The notes beneath the pieces are model-generated. The model was given only the letters and a program-made list of their open reading frames with translations, did not search any database and was not told the origin of the DNA. This document shows, piece after piece, positions 62,501 through 64,000 of a DNA stretch of 64,000 nucleotides (position 1 is the first letter of the stretch; each line of letters opens with the position of its first letter). The stretch is from Shewanella saliphila (lineage in GTDB: Bacteria > Pseudomonadota > Gammaproteobacteria > Enterobacterales > Shewanellaceae): assembly GCF_014648295.1 (NCBI RefSeq), contig NZ_BMQV01000011.1:33534-97533 (forward strand), given 5' to 3'. The position numbers were made by a program, and so were the translations under genes.

Positions 62501-64000
62501 GGAAACGTGTTAGGTAACGATAGCGACCCAGATTCAGATTTAAGTGTGGTGAGCTTTGAAGTTGAAGGCGAAACGTATCAACCGGGTACAGAAGTGACTC
62601 TTGAAGGCGGCATACTAATCATCAATGACGATGGTTCTTACATCTTCACGCCAAATGACAACTGGAACGGTACAGTACCAGTTATCACTTACACCACCAA
62701 CACTGGTATTACAGCGACCTTAACCATCGAAGTGACTCCTGTTGATGATCCAACTGTCACCGTTGATGACGTTGTTTCCGTATCTGAAGATACCCCTGCA
62801 ACAGGGAACGTTTTAGATAACGACAGCGATCCAGATTCTGATTTAAGCGTCGTGAGCTTTGAAGTTGAAGGCGAAATGTACCAACCGGGTACAGAAGTCA
62901 CTCTTGAAGGCGGCATACTAATCATCAATGACGATGGATCTTACATCTTCACGCCAAATGACAACTGGAACGGTACAGTACCTGTCATCACCTACACCAC
63001 CAATACCGGTGAAACAGCAACTCTGACTATTGAAGTAACGCCTGTACCTGATGGTGCCCCGACAGTCATCATAAATACCGATCTTAATGATGACGGCTTT
63101 ATTAGTAATGAAGAGTTAGGTGGAGCTACTGAAGTCAATGTCACTATTGGTCTAGATGATACCGGCGCACAAGCTGGTGACACCCTTATAGTGAATGGAG
63201 TTGAAGTTGTACTAACACAAGATGATATTGATAATGGTAATGTTAATCTCGATTTACCTGCACCTGATGAAGGCGAAGAAATTGAAGTTGTTGCTGTAAT
63301 TGTTGATTCTACTGGTAATACATCACCTGAAGGAAGTGACTCTGCAGTCCTAGATACTACTCCACCAACTATCACTGTAGATGTTCCTGAACTGACAAAT
63401 GATACAACTCCTACTATTACAGGTAGCACTGACGCACCTGTCGACAGTCAAGTTACATTGACTGTAACTGATAGTCAGGGAAATCAACAAATTATCGTAA
63501 CAACTGTACTTCCTGATGGAACTTATGAAGTTGATGTCCCTGAATCTTTAACTGAAGGTGGATTCACTGTAGTTGCTGAAGTAACAGACCCTGCAGGTAA
63601 CACTGCGATAGATAACGATGATGGTATTGTAGATATAACATCACCGGCTCCCACCGTTGAATTCAGCGGCATGGGCAGCGATGGCGTGTTTAACAGCGAT
63701 GAGATCGGCACTGACGGCACTGTGACCGCGACTGTCACGCTTGCCACCGGCACGCAAGTCGGCGACACCTTGATTGTCACTGACGGCAACGGTAATGAAT
63801 TGTTTAACGGCCCTGTGACCTCGGACATGCTCACCAATGGCTTGGATGTCGAAGTCCCTGTCACCGCAGGCGCGACCGATGTTGATGTCACCGCCCAAGT
63901 GATTGATATCGCCGGTAACCCATCAGCCACTGCGATGGATAACCAGCCTGTTGATAATGTTGCCGCACCGGCTCCTAGCGTTGAATTCAGCGGCATGGGC
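59522..64000 (+). CDS. bpfA: Giant biofilm adhesin, BpfA/LapA type (5' part)
   Basis: 1,493 codons are open and run off the window. Residues 1-130 are the LapA-type retention module, with TAAG at 114-117, the motif cut by the periplasmic protease LapG/BpfG when c-di-GMP is low. Residues 169-1178 are ten 101-residue Ig/cadherin-like repeats. Residues 1187-1198 form an EF-hand loop (DLNDDGFISNEE). From 1179 other Ig-like domains follow, then the start of a 108-residue repeat. No N-terminal signal peptide is present, as expected for type I secretion by a C-terminal signal outside the window. GGGAG lies upstream of the ATG. Placement after hemY matches, from memory, bpfA in S. oneidensis. Confidence 0.93.
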   Translation, partial: MESIKTSQNGILSASEGKVTMTINNDTTELQLGQMVPAGATVTSSDDINFVITFDDGTIFNSAETPLDESIANAINDAEATPEQTVDQATLDEIEALQDLIAAGEDPTEELPETAAGTPTANPGDFGYIAVSRDANETLASNGYDTTGALATPTAEIQEEGLGENDSPSVLVNDAITIAEDQVASGNVLSNDTDADTALTVISFEVEGETYAAGTEVTLENGVLVLNADGSYTFTPNENWNGSVPVITYTTNTGITATLTIEVTPLDDASVLVNDSNIIVEDTVATGNVLDNDSDVDSDLSVVSFEVEGETYAAGTEVTLENGVLVLNADGYYTFTPNENWNGNVPVITYTTNTGITATLTIEVTPLDDASVLVNDSNIIVEDTVATGNVLDNDSDVDSDLSVVSFEVEGETYAAGTEVTLENGVLVLNADGSYTFTPNENWNGSVPVITYTTNTGITATLTIEVTPLDDASVLVNDSNIIVEDTVATGNVLDNDSDVDSDLSVVSFEVDGETYAAGTEVTLENGVLVLNADGYYTFTPNENWNGNVPVITYTTNTGITATLTIEVTPLDDASVLVNDSNIIVEDTVATGNVLDNDSDVDSDLSVVSFEVEGETYAAGTEVTLENGVLVLNADGSYTFTPNENWNGSVPVITYTTNTGITATLTIEVTPLDDASVLVNDSNIIVEDTVATGNVLDNDSDVDSDLSLVSFEVEGETYAAGTEVTLENGVLVLNADGSYTFTPNENWNGNVPVITYTTNTGITATLTIEVTPVDDPTVTVDDVVTVSEDTPATGNVLGNDSDPDSDLSVVSFEVEGETYQPGTEVTLEGGILIINDDGSYIFTPNDNWNGTVPAITYTTNTGETATLTIEITPVDDPTVTVDDVVTVSEDTPATGNVLGNDSDPDSDLSVVSFEVEGETYQPGTEVTLEGGILIINDDGSYIFTPNDNWNGTVPVITYTTNTGETATLTIEITPVDDPTVTVDDVVTVSEDTPATGNVLGNDSDPDSDLSVVSFEVEGETYQPGTEVTLEGGILIINDDGSYIFTPNDNWNGTVPVITYTTNTGITATLTIEVTPVDDPTVTVDDVVSVSEDTPATGNVLDNDSDPDSDLSVVSFEVEGEMYQPGTEVTLEGGILIINDDGSYIFTPNDNWNGTVPVITYTTNTGETATLTIEVTPVPDGAPTVIINTDLNDDGFISNEELGGATEVNVTIGLDDTGAQAGDTLIVNGVEVVLTQDDIDNGNVNLDLPAPDEGEEIEVVAVIVDSTGNTSPEGSDSAVLDTTPPTITVDVPELTNDTTPTITGSTDAPVDSQVTLTVTDSQGNQQIIVTTVLPDGTYEVDVPESLTEGGFTVVAEVTDPAGNTAIDNDDGIVDITSPAPTVEFSGMGSDGVFNSDEIGTDGTVTATVTLATGTQVGDTLIVTDGNGNELFNGPVTSDMLTNGLDVEVPVTAGATDVDVTAQVIDIAGNPSATAMDNQPVDNVAAPAPSVEFSGMG
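60026..63055 (+). repeat. Ten tandem 303-bp coding repeats in the adhesin gene
   Basis: The period is exactly 303 bp (101 residues); units begin at 60026, 60329, 60632, 60935, 61238, 61541, 61844, 62147, 62450 and 62753. Unit 1 is degenerate. Units 2-6 are nearly identical (family A: NSNIIVEDTVATGNVLDNDS, then LDDAS). Units 7-10 form family B (VDDPTVTVDDVV, SEDTPATGNVLGNDS). The near-identity at DNA level makes copy number liable to change by recombination and to be misassembled from short reads. Confidence 0.95.
63644..64000 (+). repeat. First unit of a 324-bp repeat, with the next unit beginning
   Basis: A unit starting APTVEFSGMGSDGVFNSDE at 63647 recurs at 63968 (APSVEFSGMG), a period of 324 bp (108 residues). 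Base composition is visibly more GC-rich than in 63056-63640. More copies probably follow beyond the window. Confidence 0.85.

Noticed and set aside
61780..62928. Repeated 79-codon open frames on the minus strand
   Set aside because: They recur at the 303-bp period of the adhesin repeats and are antisense shadows of that coding sequence, without ribosome sites.
60026..63055. Regularly spaced repeats that might suggest a CRISPR array or satellite
   Set aside because: The 303-bp unit is a multiple of three, keeps one open frame, and encodes Ig/cadherin-like domains.
62992..63996. Minus-strand open frames of 145 and 157 codons
   Set aside because: They lie opposite the adhesin frame, have biased composition (Ser/Val/Thr-rich) and no start signals.

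Overview
The window is chromosomal DNA of a marine gammaproteobacterium, almost certainly Shewanella. The grounds are gene content and order (the hemC-hemD-hemX-hemY genes running into a giant BpfA/LapA-type adhesin, a Wolinella-type frdCAB, prmA/dusB/fis, ubiE-ubiJ-ubiB-tatABC), the AT-leaning composition, and CRP-like sites in front of a fumarate reductase and the adhesin. No tRNA, rRNA, CRISPR array, intact insertion sequence or prophage was seen. The genus is inferred from recognised proteins and remembered synteny, not from a search.

Layout. 1-4.4 kb: 3' end of purD, a small protein behind a CRP/FNR-like palindrome, nhaC, an amino-acid-oxidase-like flavoprotein. 4.4-8.8 kb: a GNAT enzyme, two spondin-domain exported proteins and a two-component system. 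9-16.2 kb: small envelope proteins, a methyltransferase, hemE, a candidate small RNA, rsd, a glycosyltransferase with a PAP2 phosphatase, rraA. 16.3-26.6 kb: hutG, ubiE-ubiJ-ubiB, tatABC, an unknown exported protein, tatD, a diguanylate cyclase and hemB (Mg-type, TTG start). 27-32 kb: a periplasmic thioredoxin-like protein, gppA-rhlB facing trxA-rho. 32-39 kb: an unknown protein, frdCAB, prmA, dusB-fis. 39-45.7 kb: an accessory envelope cluster. 45.7-54.7 kb: a hemerythrin protein behind an NsrR-like site, an AlbA_2 protein, then yigB-xerC-DUF484-dapF-lysA-lptM facing cyaY, and cyaA. 55-64 kb: hemCDXY and the first 1,493 codons of a repetitive adhesin that leaves the window.

The most interesting part is 39.3-45.7 kb. 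A Ser/Thr/Ala-rich exported protein, an outer-membrane barrel, a secreted subtilase, an ECF sigma factor, an anti-sigma factor, a lipoprotein and a kelch-like exported protein sit together. Three start sites (exported protein, protease, sigma gene) share a GGAAT-N16/17-CGTTWT promoter about 35 nt before the start codon, which suggests one ECF-controlled, autoregulated envelope regulon of unknown function.

Other links: c-di-GMP signalling (an active-type diguanylate cyclase with an intact I-site) fits the adhesin, whose N-terminus carries a LapG-type TAAG cleavage motif. Adenylate cyclase (cyaA) lies in the same window as three CRP-like sites. Heme synthesis is spread over hemE, hemB and hemCDXY.
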